Shown piece by piece: positions 51,542-62,625 of a stretch of 64,000 nt of DNA. Every line of letters begins with the position of its first letter. The stretch's first letter is position 1. The translations under genes and the position numbers were made by a program. Under the pieces are notes generated by a model. It was not told the DNA's origin and made no database searches. It saw nothing but the letters and a program-made list of their open reading frames with translations. The DNA is from Arthrobacter caoxuetaonis (GTDB lineage Bacteria; Actinomycetota; Actinomycetes; Actinomycetales; Micrococcaceae): contig NZ_CP099466.1 in the NCBI RefSeq assembly GCF_023921125.1, positions 1,922,001 to 1,986,000 on the forward strand. The letters run 5' to 3'.

Positions 51542-51832
51542 GTCGATATCTGTTTCATGATCATCGTCAGCCTCAACAGCCGGACCATTTAGCGTCGTAG
51601 GAACGCCGCGCGCCGTGGGCGTTCCCGAGGCAGAATCCGCAGCGCCGGAATCTCCGGCCCCGGCGGCGCCCGGAACCTCAACAGCGCGCGGAACCGCCAC
51701 CGCCAGACGGAGAGGATACATACAAGATGATTGGCGCCCTCGCACTGGCCGTGGCACAGGGCCAGTGCGAGGGCGGGGAACTGGTTCAGCAACCCCGGCT
51801 GTCCAGGATTTGAACCACCGTCCGCGGTTGTG
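51542..51832 (-). pseudogene. internally deleted remnant of degV
   Basis: On the minus strand a frame open from about 51832 reads RGRWFKSWTAGVAEP, matching residues near the N-terminus of the intact DegV at 57514-58596 (RGRWFKSRTAGVAEP). It then passes in frame to LRLAVAVPRAVEVPGAAGAGDSGAA, matching the DegV C-terminal region, and ends near DIDTG (DegV ends HLDID). The central ~280 residues are missing, there is no start codon, and a palindrome marks the junction. DNA identity with the intact gene is high but imperfect. Confidence 0.8.
51735..51775. repeat. perfect 16-bp inverted repeat at the degV remnant junction
   Basis: CGCCCTCGCACTGGCC (51735-51750), nine bases, then its exact complement (51760-51775). 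It lies where the N- and C-terminal parts of the degV remnant are joined. The sequence resembles part of the intact degV gene (around 58345-58370). No U-tract follows, so a deletion scar or cruciform is as likely as a terminator. Confidence 0.85.
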
Positions 51833-51949
51833 TATAGGTTCGGCCAGCCTGGGAGTGAAGATACGAGCTGTTCCCTATCCAACCGTTGCTCTTAGGCGTA
51901 CTGTTCCTGCTGGTACTTCTTTAATAGTTCGTGGACATGTGAGACAGCC

Positions 51950-54625
51950 ATGGCGAAAATACATGAAGTCGTAGCTGGTGATACGCTCTCCAATCTTGCG
52001 GAGAGCTACTACGGAGATGCCACTCGTTCCCTGCTTATTGCGGTCGCGAACAGAATTGATGAACCCTTCGACCTTCCTATTGGAGAAATACTCGTTATCC
52101 CGGATGTAGTTCCGGAAGGGGCCAATGGTCTGTGGTCTGCTCCAGGATTGCCACCTTCTCGTCCCCTCCCTTACGCAAGCGAACTGTTCGGCATGTATCA
52201 GCCGCTTATCGGATGGCGGAGCAGGTTGCAAATCGAGGAACTGGCCGCCGGACTGGCTAGGCGCTTTGAAAATGCGACTAGCCACTTGCGCAACGTAACT
52301 GAAGTGAACCGGGAGAGCCCTGTCCCCGACGTGCTGCGGACGATGATGACCGACCGCACCGGCTCTCGCATCGGACGCGCTATTGTGACACACGCTGGCA
52401 GCCAGTCCTTAGATGCCGAAGGGTGGCAGAGAATGCTAGTCGGTGATGACGCACCGCTGATTTCTCTGACCGGCGAACTTCTTTCTGATGTAGACCCCAA
52501 GCGTCTCCCTGGCGCAGAACTTAGCCGCGAGGTTGCTGCCGCCGGGCTCCTGCGCCATCTTGCAGAGAACTCACCCCGCGCACTTGAGTTGCTCTTTGAG
52601 CATTCGATGCAGCCATGGGAAAGATCCGCAGCCGCCATCGAGTTCCTTTCTGCTCAGCATCCTGCGCAGGATATCTTTCTCTCACCTATCGGTATCCTGC
52701 ACCGCTTCCGAGAGTACTTCTTCGAACTCGGCAGCTTCCTCGGCCCACCAGTGGGCCACGTCTGGCTCAGCCCTGGAGGCACGGTCGAACTCGTCGAGGT
52801 CAACACTAGACGCACCCTAGTGGAGGAGTCTTCTGAACAATCCGTCCAAACCGTTCAAAAGACCGAGCTCAATGAAGGAGGTCAGGACGAGTTGTCAGAC
52901 GCGGTGAAGGTCGAGAACATGAACGACGTCAAGCTAGGGGCTACCGCGACGGCCAGCGGCGGCGTCGCCTCAGTCTTTCAAGCAAGCGGCAGCGCAAGTT
53001 TCAACCTCGACACATCCCGGAAACAAGCGCAGGAACAAACACACAAGCACATGCGAGAGCAGAGTTCAAAACTTTCCAGCGAAGTTCGACAGGACTTCAA
53101 GACCACGTTCCGCACGGTCTCGGAGACGACCGACACCTCAAGCCGGCGTTATGTGCTGCAGAACACGACGAACAGGCTCGTCAGTTACGAACTCAGCCGC
53201 AAGATGCGCAAGGTGGCCGTGCAAGTACAGGATCTCGGTCAACAGCTCTGCTGGCAGCTCTACGTCGACAACCCTGGGGACCCTCTCGGAATCGGCGAGT
53301 TCGTTCATGAGGCGGCCGCCGCGGCTGCCGCCGGCATCAAGGAACCGGACGTGAAACCCACGCCGCAGGATCAGGACAAGACACATCAGCTCGCTGTACC
53401 TTTCATCCTTATTCACGGAGCAGACGACGAGGCCGAGAATACCTACACAACATCACCGGATCACGGAGGACATGGAATCTTCGTCCCAGATGTGGGGGCG
53501 GATGACATCATCCAGTTCGACCACACATTTACTCTGGAGGCACCGCCCGCGGGCACGGTCCCCAACAACAACACATTCCGCCTCCTGCTGACTTACGCGA
53601 ACTTCGAAGGCAAACCCAATATCCCGTTCGAAGCCACCTTCATCTACAAGCCGACCCCAGCTGCGATTGCCGCAGTCGAAGCGGCGAACGATAAATCCCA
53701 AAAAGCTTATGACGACGAAGTCGCTGTAAAGAAGGAACAGCTCTTCTTCACAACACTGCGCAAGCGACTCAAGCTCTCGGGGCAGGTCACGCCGCGTAAT
53801 GCCGAGCACCTGCGGGAGGAGGAACGATCAGTTATATATAGGAAAGTTGTTTCCCGTCTGTACGGCAAGCAGGAGAGTTGGGCGAGCGACGACTTTCACG
53901 TGACATCTGAACTCATCCGATACTTCTTCGACATTGAGTCGATGCTCTACTTCGTCGCACCAGACTGGTGGCGACCGCGGACGCAGAAACTTGTTCCTGT
54001 CACGAAGGCGGGAGAATTTCAGCCGACCACGATTGTCGAGCCCAAGGCTGTGGCGTTGGGAAAGGTCAAACTTGGGTCCAGCGCTACAGAGGCGACCGGG
54101 CACCGCCCCTACTATCTGATTACTGAGGAAACTGCCCCCGCTCCGTTAGGAGCCTCGCTCGGCTGGTTGATTCAGCTCGACGGTGATGTCAACCGCAACG
54201 CGTTTCTAAATTCTCCCTGGGTGAAAGTAGTTCTTCCGATTCGCCCAGGTCGTGAACGCGATGCGATCGCTTGGCTTCGCCGTCCTGAAGTCGCTGGTTC
54301 TGACGGATTGAACGAGCCATATCCGTTTGATGAGAATCAAGATCCCCCGGAATATTTAGGCCTCACGATGGAACAGGTGCTTCTGAAGATCGCGGGCAAG
54401 ATCGCGAAAGACCAGGCCGACTCACTCACCCCGGTCCCTGTTGAGCCCAGCGACGTCAATTCAAAGGCCGCACTCCCTGCAGAGATGGTATTCTCTCGCG
54501 GATTCGATCCACTCGCTGGCGGTGTCGAGTTCGGGAGCAAGCCTTTTTCGGTGTTTAGCGAGTGGACCGAGATACTGCCGACAGATCAGGTGGTAGCCAC
54601 CGAGTACAGGCTCGAAGGCCTCTGA
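51950..54625 (+). CDS. large LysM-domain protein of unrecognised type
   Basis: An 891-residue protein. An N-terminal LysM domain (about 4-51, HEVVAGDTLSNLAESYYGD) could bind peptidoglycan. A helical region follows to about 270. Then comes a Thr/Glu/Gln-rich region (about 280-445) holding a Gly/Ala/Ser-rich alternating stretch (about 326-350, GATATASGGVASVFQASGSA) that could form an amphipathic beta hairpin, and then FRTVSETTDTSSRRYVLQNTTNRLVSYEL. The remainder is mixed, including IRYFFDIESMLYFVAPDWWRPR. No signal peptide, catalytic motif or known family is seen. Base composition looks less GC-rich than the neighbours. It may be structural or a pore- or carrier-like protein. Confidence 0.75.
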   Translation: MAKIHEVVAGDTLSNLAESYYGDATRSLLIAVANRIDEPFDLPIGEILVIPDVVPEGANGLWSAPGLPPSRPLPYASELFGMYQPLIGWRSRLQIEELAAGLARRFENATSHLRNVTEVNRESPVPDVLRTMMTDRTGSRIGRAIVTHAGSQSLDAEGWQRMLVGDDAPLISLTGELLSDVDPKRLPGAELSREVAAAGLLRHLAENSPRALELLFEHSMQPWERSAAAIEFLSAQHPAQDIFLSPIGILHRFREYFFELGSFLGPPVGHVWLSPGGTVELVEVNTRRTLVEESSEQSVQTVQKTELNEGGQDELSDAVKVENMNDVKLGATATASGGVASVFQASGSASFNLDTSRKQAQEQTHKHMREQSSKLSSEVRQDFKTTFRTVSETTDTSSRRYVLQNTTNRLVSYELSRKMRKVAVQVQDLGQQLCWQLYVDNPGDPLGIGEFVHEAAAAAAAGIKEPDVKPTPQDQDKTHQLAVPFILIHGADDEAENTYTTSPDHGGHGIFVPDVGADDIIQFDHTFTLEAPPAGTVPNNNTFRLLLTYANFEGKPNIPFEATFIYKPTPAAIAAVEAANDKSQKAYDDEVAVKKEQLFFTTLRKRLKLSGQVTPRNAEHLREEERSVIYRKVVSRLYGKQESWASDDFHVTSELIRYFFDIESMLYFVAPDWWRPRTQKLVPVTKAGEFQPTTIVEPKAVALGKVKLGSSATEATGHRPYYLITEETAPAPLGASLGWLIQLDGDVNRNAFLNSPWVKVVLPIRPGRERDAIAWLRRPEVAGSDGLNEPYPFDENQDPPEYLGLTMEQVLLKIAGKIAKDQADSLTPVPVEPSDVNSKAALPAEMVFSRGFDPLAGGVEFGSKPFSVFSEWTEILPTDQVVATEYRLEGL

Positions 54626-54772
54626 GTTGCGTCCCTCCAATTCAGTCAGACCGTGAAGTACCTAAGAGGTGCTCGGAGGGGACGAACGACACCCTGCGTA
54701 GCGGCTCCAAAGGAGCGCTCATGCATTGCCCTGAAAAACTACGCTCCGCCATTCCCATGAAGCCAGAGACGT

Positions 54773-55042
54773 GTGGATCCGTCTCTCAGAACACGATTGA
54801 TGCTGGCACTCAACGACATGCACCATGTTCTCCTGGTCCTGAATGATGCCGAAGCCGTTGCTGACTATACGGCCGAGCTAGGTCGGGGAGGGCTAACCCA
54901 AAGTACTGCACTGAAAAGTCGTGAGGCGCTGGAGCGACGGCTTCACCGGAACAACTTGCGAATACCCATGGTCGAGGTGAATCCCCCCGGCCTCTTTACC
55001 CCTGAATCAGTTCCGATTCGACTTCACGATGGTAGGAATTGA
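54773..55042 (+). CDS. small hypothetical protein, 89 residues
   Basis: A GTG-started frame (or ATG at 54800) lying 147 bases after the LysM gene on the same strand, mostly helical (RTRLMLALNDMHHVLLVLNDAEAVADYTAEL) with a short C-terminal loop. It has no recognisable family and no strong Shine-Dalgarno sequence of its own. It converges with the toxin gene. It is too small for the usual nuclease immunity proteins I know. Confidence 0.35.
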   Translation: MDPSLRTRLMLALNDMHHVLLVLNDAEAVADYTAELGRGGLTQSTALKSREALERRLHRNNLRIPMVEVNPPGLFTPESVPIRLHDGRN

Positions 55043-55094
55043 CCAGATCATCTGGAAACGGCATACCATGGAGCACATGGCTGGTTCTGTCTCC

Positions 55095-56693
55095 TCAAGG
55101 GGTATATACGACATTTATTGGTAGTTTCTTTACATTCATAAATTCCTGGAGCATTCTCGTAGACTCAGGGTGGCTAACCGGCCATTTTATTTGTCGACCG
55201 TTCGCCACATGTACTTGAATCAGAGCCCTCTCCTCAAGCTTGGCCGCAAATCTATCAAAGGCACGCAACCCGAAATCACCTCGCATGAGCGCGACCTGCT
55301 TTCCATTATCCGTCCAGTGCTTAGCGTCCACCAATACTTTGCCAGCATTTTCCTCCCCGTCAAACTTGTAAGCTATTCCGTTGCGTTCCGCCCGATAAAT
55401 CAGACCCTCATCCTTCTTGCACACCCTGGCCTCGTATTTGGAATCCTCGGTACCCGTGCGTGAGGGAAACTCCGGTTCCCACCGTCCCGGCTGCTTCGCT
55501 GCTGCGTCACTGACCGGCCGCTTTAACCCTTTGTAGGGCGGGCGCCTACCCGTGCCTGGCTCAACGTTTGCTGAACCTCCTGCAAGATAAATGAACATCT
55601 CGACCCCTTGCCATGATTGAAGGACGAAATCGAAGTTCATAACACTGATTTCAGCCAGTCTTTCCCTTTTTGCCATGACCATTCGTGGAATCGAGTTTGC
55701 CGCGAGCTGAGGTGGAAACAACAATCCTATTGTTCCGAAGTGCGAGTTCTGCAGCGCCTCGCCCTTCGACGGCCCTCCTGTGTCCAAAATTTCACGCGAG
55801 GGAACACAAAGCAGACGCTTAGGTGAAAGATCGTCATATAAAAAGATCAAAAGGGTGTCGGCATTTCCGTTTTGGTCGATGTAGGGGTGGTCTCCATAGC
55901 TGTCCGGGTGCACATAGCACTTCGTGAATGAGTCTATGTACAACTTTTCAGGAGGGACAGCAAAGCACTCCAGCGCATGAAGTACGACTTGCATCTCTTC
56001 ATGCTCCGTTTTGGGAAAGTAGTTGAAGTATTCCAATAGTTTGTAGATGGTACCTTGCCCCTTTTCGGGATCCGACCATAATTCGTCGATCATGTCGTAA
56101 AGATCCACCCCAGGCAAGCCGACTATGGAATCATAAATTTTACCTGTTGAAACTTCGGCCTTGTCATAGACAGAATCGATCAGGCGTGTCTCAATTTTCT
56201 CAAATTCTCTTGTTTCCAATGGTATCCCCTTGTGCACAAGGAGGGCCACTTTATCCGTGTAGGTGAGGTTGAAAGGATTCTCAACGCCAACTAAATCCAC
56301 AGCAAAACGCTGCCCAATCTGCACTTGCGGTCCACTTATATTCCACTGCTCTCGAGGCTGATCAACCGTGAGTACATAAAGGCCTACCGCAAGGTCGGTT
56401 AGTACATTCCCCCGGATCGGAGCAAACCCGTCTGTTGGCCACAGAGCAACACGCCTCGCGTCCACATCAATAGTTAACATAAAAATGACGCGGTTGGTTT
56501 TTTCTACGGTCACTGAGCTCTTACGGGGTCCGGAAGGGACTATTGTTTGGGTGGACGTACCTGGTCCGTTACGGGGCGGACGTGCAGGCGGCGCAATCTT
56601 CAATATCGGAGTGGGTCTAACGACATTCGGCGCTACGGGTTGACGCAAACTGGACTGCGTCGGCAACTTTTGAGGTGAAGGTGGGTCGACCAT
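55095..56693 (-). CDS. polymorphic-toxin-like protein with C-terminal Tox-REase-5 domain
   Basis: 532 residues from the ATG at 56693, chosen for AGGAGG 7 bases upstream (56701-56706); the frame is open to 56774. The N-terminus (about 1-75) is Pro/Thr-rich. A beta-rich region and a helical middle follow (about 90-320; no signal peptide). The C-terminal ~110 residues (YEARVCKKDEGLIYRAERNG, VLVDAKHWTDNGK, IKWPVSHPESTRMLQEF and final VVYTP) match the pattern of restriction-endonuclease-fold toxin 5, with an acidic/DAK-like active-site core. It likely acts as a DNase toxin; its delivery route is unknown. Immunity gene not evident. Confidence 0.75.
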   Translation of the reverse strand: MVDPPSPQKLPTQSSLRQPVAPNVVRPTPILKIAPPARPPRNGPGTSTQTIVPSGPRKSSVTVEKTNRVIFMLTIDVDARRVALWPTDGFAPIRGNVLTDLAVGLYVLTVDQPREQWNISGPQVQIGQRFAVDLVGVENPFNLTYTDKVALLVHKGIPLETREFEKIETRLIDSVYDKAEVSTGKIYDSIVGLPGVDLYDMIDELWSDPEKGQGTIYKLLEYFNYFPKTEHEEMQVVLHALECFAVPPEKLYIDSFTKCYVHPDSYGDHPYIDQNGNADTLLIFLYDDLSPKRLLCVPSREILDTGGPSKGEALQNSHFGTIGLLFPPQLAANSIPRMVMAKRERLAEISVMNFDFVLQSWQGVEMFIYLAGGSANVEPGTGRRPPYKGLKRPVSDAAAKQPGRWEPEFPSRTGTEDSKYEARVCKKDEGLIYRAERNGIAYKFDGEENAGKVLVDAKHWTDNGKQVALMRGDFGLRAFDRFAAKLEERALIQVHVANGRQIKWPVSHPESTRMLQEFMNVKKLPINVVYTP

Positions 56694-57513
56694 GTGCTCT
56701 CCTCCTGGAGGCCATTCTCTTAGAGACACTTGCACCGTGTCACCTTCGGTGACCGACACACGGTACAAACGCACTCGGTGTATAACACCGATCCGAAGCG
56801 CATATCCAGGTGTTGCTACTGCAATTGTCAGTGGACATCCGCACCCATGACAAGTATTGGTCCTGTCGGTTCATCAGCCGCACAGTTCAAAAGCTGCCTA
56901 AGTGGTGGGGCTGAGGCCGATCTTCAACTCTTCAGCATTCGGATTAGGACCCAAATCGGATCAATGCGCAGATATTCTCCAGGATCCTTGGCCGGGCCGT
57001 TGGCGGCGTACACATTGCTGTCAGGATCATCGACGGTGGCCATTTGGTGACTCCGTCCGCCGGTGACGCTCTCACACCGTGCGACAACGTACGGACTGTC
57101 AACGGCCATTCGTCTCCAAGATCGGTGCTGACCTGCAGGCCCAGCTCGCCGACCACCGCCGACTCTCGACATGGACCGGGGCTGCAGTTGCTGCACAGTT
57201 GCATAGTCTGCACAGAATCCGTCCATTGGCCGTCCCGACTCCATCTCAAGGAAACCGAGGATGACAAAGCAGACCTTGCCACCGAGCCACCGCTCCTCGG
57301 TCCAGGTGCGGGCGCCACAGACTTCCTTCTCATCCGCGACGACTGTATGCCTTCGACCGTTTGCGCTTTGTAATTTGACTGTGGGCCAGAGAGGCGGCCG
57401 CCTGGAGGCCATGCACGCCAGCGTAAGTGCCCGGAGCCTCTGGCAGCTCACGGCAGGGAGTGCTGTCCACCGGCGGCCCGGTTTCAGAAAACTGTGCAGG
57501 AAACTGTTTCCCG
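56694..57513. other. 820-base stretch without an intact gene; possible decayed reading frame
   Basis: No confident gene is present between the toxin start and degV. On the minus strand three overlapping frames give protein-like pieces in succession: TDGKQFPAQFSETGPPVDSTP (about 57530-57470), VGELGLQVSTDLGDEWPLTVR (about 57180-57070) and MATVDDPDSNVYAANGPAKD (about 57050-56990). Shifting frame between them would make one broken gene. This is pattern-based and may be chance. Confidence 0.35.
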
Positions 57514-58596
57514 TCAGTCGATGTCCAGGTGACTATCAGCATCATTCAACGGCTTGGGCAGGGGGCCCGCATCGGGCGCCGGAGCCGTTTTGGCGGGGCC
57601 AAAAGCCGCACGGGGCTCTGTGCCCGCAGCGCCGGAATCCCCGGCACCGGCATCATCCGGAACGTCCACAGCGGGCGCAACCGCCACCGCCAGAACACCC
57701 AGCCCGGCATGTGCCGCCAGGACAGCCGGCAGCGGGCAGAGCATTACCTCGGCATCAGCACGGTCCCGTACAACGGCGGACGCAAGCTTTTCCGCTTCAG
57801 CTTCGTTTCCGAAGTGGTGCACTGCCACACGCACGGTCCCGGTCCGCCGGGCGATTTCCTCGCGTGAGAGCTCTTCCAGCCGGGCCAGTGCCCTGGGCGC
57901 GGTGCGGACCCGTTCCAGCGGAACCACCAGCCCGTCCCGGATCGCCAGGATCGGCTTGACGGCGAACAGGGTGCCGAACCAGCCGGCAGCAGCACCGAGG
58001 CGCCCGCCGCGGCGCAGCTGGTCGAGGCTGGGTACATAGAACAGGATGTGGGCCCCGGCAGCGCTGGAGACGGCGGCGTCAGCAACCCGCTCAGCGTCAT
58101 CACCGGCCAGGGCAGCGGCTGCGGCAGCCTGCACGGCGAAGCCGAGGCCCATGGCCACCGACGCCGTATCAATCACGTGGACGGGAATGGGAGAGGCCCG
58201 CGCCGCCAGCCGGGCCGAATCCACGGTGCCGGAAAGCTTGGCAGAGAGGTGCACCGAGACAACTGCCTCAAACCCGGCAGCAGCAAGCTCGGCGTAGACG
58301 GCCTCGAACTGGCCCGGTGCAGGCCGGGAGGTGCGCACGTCCTGGCCCTGCGCCAGGGCCAGTGCAAGGGCACCGATCATCTTGTCGGTACCCTCGCCGT
58401 AGATCTGGTCACCGATCATCACCGGCATGGATACGACCCGGACCAGGCCACCCGCCGCGTCCGAAGCAACCCAGCCGTCAGGCAGGGAACAAGCGGAATC
58501 GGTGACGACGGCGACGCGCGGGCGGGGAGCTGGTTCAGCAACCCCGGCTGTCCGGGACTTGAACCACCGTCCGCGCATCGCCGCCCAGTCGACCAT
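57514..58596 (-). CDS. DegV family protein
   Basis: A 360-residue DegV-fold protein that binds a fatty acid and, in Gram-positive bacteria, feeds FakA-type kinases. The start has VAVVTDSACSLPDGW (about 28-42), then YAELAAAGFEAVVSVHLSAKLSGTV, VHVIDTASVAMGLGF and the central LDQLRRGGRLGAAAG block. The long Ala/Pro-rich C-terminal tail (about 305-360) is unusual. The gene follows leuS by 3 bases. A degenerate partial copy lies 6 kb away at the other end of the island. Confidence 0.93.
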   Translation of the reverse strand: MVDWAAMRGRWFKSRTAGVAEPAPRPRVAVVTDSACSLPDGWVASDAAGGLVRVVSMPVMIGDQIYGEGTDKMIGALALALAQGQDVRTSRPAPGQFEAVYAELAAAGFEAVVSVHLSAKLSGTVDSARLAARASPIPVHVIDTASVAMGLGFAVQAAAAAALAGDDAERVADAAVSSAAGAHILFYVPSLDQLRRGGRLGAAAGWFGTLFAVKPILAIRDGLVVPLERVRTAPRALARLEELSREEIARRTGTVRVAVHHFGNEAEAEKLASAVVRDRADAEVMLCPLPAVLAAHAGLGVLAVAVAPAVDVPDDAGAGDSGAAGTEPRAAFGPAKTAPAPDAGPLPKPLNDADSHLDID

Positions 58597-58599
58597 GGG

Positions 58600-61098
<2,499 letters not shown>

Positions 61099-61192
61099 TA
61101 TGCTTCGCCTCTGTCCTCAAAAATCCTGGTGATCCGCGGATGTCCGGCGTGCCGCCGGTTCCGCCTGCGCTGTTGACTCTTCCCAGACACAC

Positions 61193-61281
61193 AAAAGCCC
61201 CTCGTCATATGCAAGGGGCTGCCGCGTTTGATACAAACGCGGCTATCTAAGGAGGAGCAAAGCGGTCATTTCTCCACTTTA
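61193..61281 (-). promoter_or_regulatory. leuS attenuator: leader peptide, hairpin and U-tract terminator
   Basis: On the minus strand, TAAAGT (61276-61281) lies six bases before the ATG of an 8-codon leader. The leader stop abuts a perfect 10-bp hairpin (GCCGCGTTTG 61221-61230, CAAACGCGGC 61234-61243) and then a terminator, AGCCCCT (minus 61220-61214) with AGGGGCT (61202-61196) and TTTT (61196-61193). All parts are seen directly; that stalling at Leu codons prevents termination is inference. The Leu codons CTCCTC could also pair with GAGGGG of the terminator, so the alternative folds need testing. Confidence 0.78.
61243..61269 (-). CDS. leuS leader peptide MTALLLLR
   Basis: An 8-codon frame from ATG at 61269 to TAG at 61243. 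Four consecutive Leu codons (TTG CTC CTC CTT) follow ATG ACC GCT. It resembles classical attenuator peptides for amino-acid genes. GGAG lies only 2-5 bases before the ATG, so initiation could also be leaderless. Confidence 0.75.
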   Translation of the reverse strand: MTALLLLR

Positions 61282-61491
61282 CAACAGGCAGCGCCCGACG
61301 GCAGTGCCCGCCACAGCGTTATGACGGACCGCGCCTAAGCGGCTTCCTGCGGCGATTCTGCCATGCTGCGGAACAGGTTCCGGCTGCGGCGTATCTTTGC
61401 GGGCTCCCTGTGCGTCTACCCGGTAAGAGAATGGCAAAGTGCCATGCTTATCATAGGCACCGCCGCGGGCGGGAGAGCGAGGGGAACCGCA

Positions 61492-62547
61492 ATGACACTC
61501 GAAACGGGAACGGCTTTCGAAGCCGGCACGGCAGGCGAAACGGCGGCTTTGGCGGAGAACAGGGCGAATCTGCGGCAGGCACGCCGCGATTTCCTGGTGG
61601 CATTGGAACCGGTCCGGGCTTCGGTGTACGCGTACTGCCGCAGCCTGACGCCCACGGTGTGGGATGCTGAGGACCTGCTGCAGGAAACCCTGACGAAGGC
61701 CCTTGCGGAAGCATCGCAGCGGTATGAACCCATCCGCAATACCCAGGCATGGCTGATCCGGATCGCTACGAACACGTGGATCGACTCCCTGCGCCGCAGC
61801 AGCCGGGCGGCCCTTGAGTGGACCGATTCCGCCCCTGACTTTCCCGACGACGCGGCGCCGGATCCACTGGCAAACCTTGCGGTCGAGTCCGCGCTGCGTC
61901 AGCTGCTGCACCTGCTGCCGCCGCGGGAGCGCGCATGCGTGGTCCTCAAGGATGTGTTCTCCTATCCCCTGGCCGAGATAGCCGAGATGCTGGAGACGAC
62001 TCCCGGCGCCGTGAAATCCGCCCTGCACCGCGGCCGGGCGACACTGCAGGCGGCACGTACCGCCACGGATCCTGCAGGACCATTCCCCAAAGCAGTGTCA
62101 GCGGGATCCCGGGACACCGTCCAGCCCGCCGGACACGAGGCGCTGCTGCGCCGGCTGGCCGCGGCATTCAACGCCTATGACATCGACGCCATGGTGTCCT
62201 TGTTCCTGACAAGCGGACGGTCCGAGGTGGTCGGCAACGCCACTGAAACCGGACATGAGGAAATCCGTACCGGATCCCTGACGGACACATTCGGCCCGGA
62301 CGCCGCAGAAATCCACCGGTCAACCGTCCATCGATTCGACGGCGAGGACGTCATCCTGATGTGGGAGCGCCAGAAGGGTGCCCCCGGGGCATCGGAGGTC
62401 GTGTCCGACGTCCTGCGGGTTCGCCCTGCCTTCGGCGCCCCGCTGATCGCGGAATTGAAGTGGTACTTCTTCTGCCCTGAGGTCTTGGCGGAAGTGGCCG
62501 GCGGTCTGGGACTGCCGTTCAAGACCAATGGTGTGAGCTACTTCTAG
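61492..62547 (+). CDS. RNA polymerase sigma factor with C-terminal SnoaL-like domain (ECF type)
   Basis: 351 residues from the ATG at 61492 with GAGGGG 8 bases upstream. Sigma region 2 is at about 35-105 (AEDLLQETLTKALAEASQRYEP, RIATNTWIDSLRR) and region 4 at about 140-190 (LPPRERACVVLKDVFSYPLAEIAEMLETTPGAVKSALHRGR). A SnoaL/NTF2-like domain (about 225-340) follows, as in SigJ/ECF41-like factors, where the tail controls activity. No anti-sigma gene is nearby. Divergent from leuS. Confidence 0.88.
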   Translation: MTLETGTAFEAGTAGETAALAENRANLRQARRDFLVALEPVRASVYAYCRSLTPTVWDAEDLLQETLTKALAEASQRYEPIRNTQAWLIRIATNTWIDSLRRSSRAALEWTDSAPDFPDDAAPDPLANLAVESALRQLLHLLPPRERACVVLKDVFSYPLAEIAEMLETTPGAVKSALHRGRATLQAARTATDPAGPFPKAVSAGSRDTVQPAGHEALLRRLAAAFNAYDIDAMVSLFLTSGRSEVVGNATETGHEEIRTGSLTDTFGPDAAEIHRSTVHRFDGEDVILMWERQKGAPGASEVVSDVLRVRPAFGAPLIAELKWYFFCPEVLAEVAGGLGLPFKTNGVSYF

Positions 62548-62625
62548 CCCGGTTCAGGGTGGTTCTGCTGCCGGCTGCGTAAGCCAGTGCGGCCGGCAGC
62601 GGCGTCGTCATCGCCCCTGCCGGCC

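Noticed and set aside
51735..51775. Rho-independent terminator
   Set aside because: The inverted repeat is perfect but has no T-tract, and it sits within the degV remnant, so a scar is the simpler reading.
51345..57513. Classical insertion sequence or integrase in the island
   Set aside because: No transposase, integrase, tRNA attachment site or terminal inverted repeat was recognised. The degV remnant is the only boundary feature.
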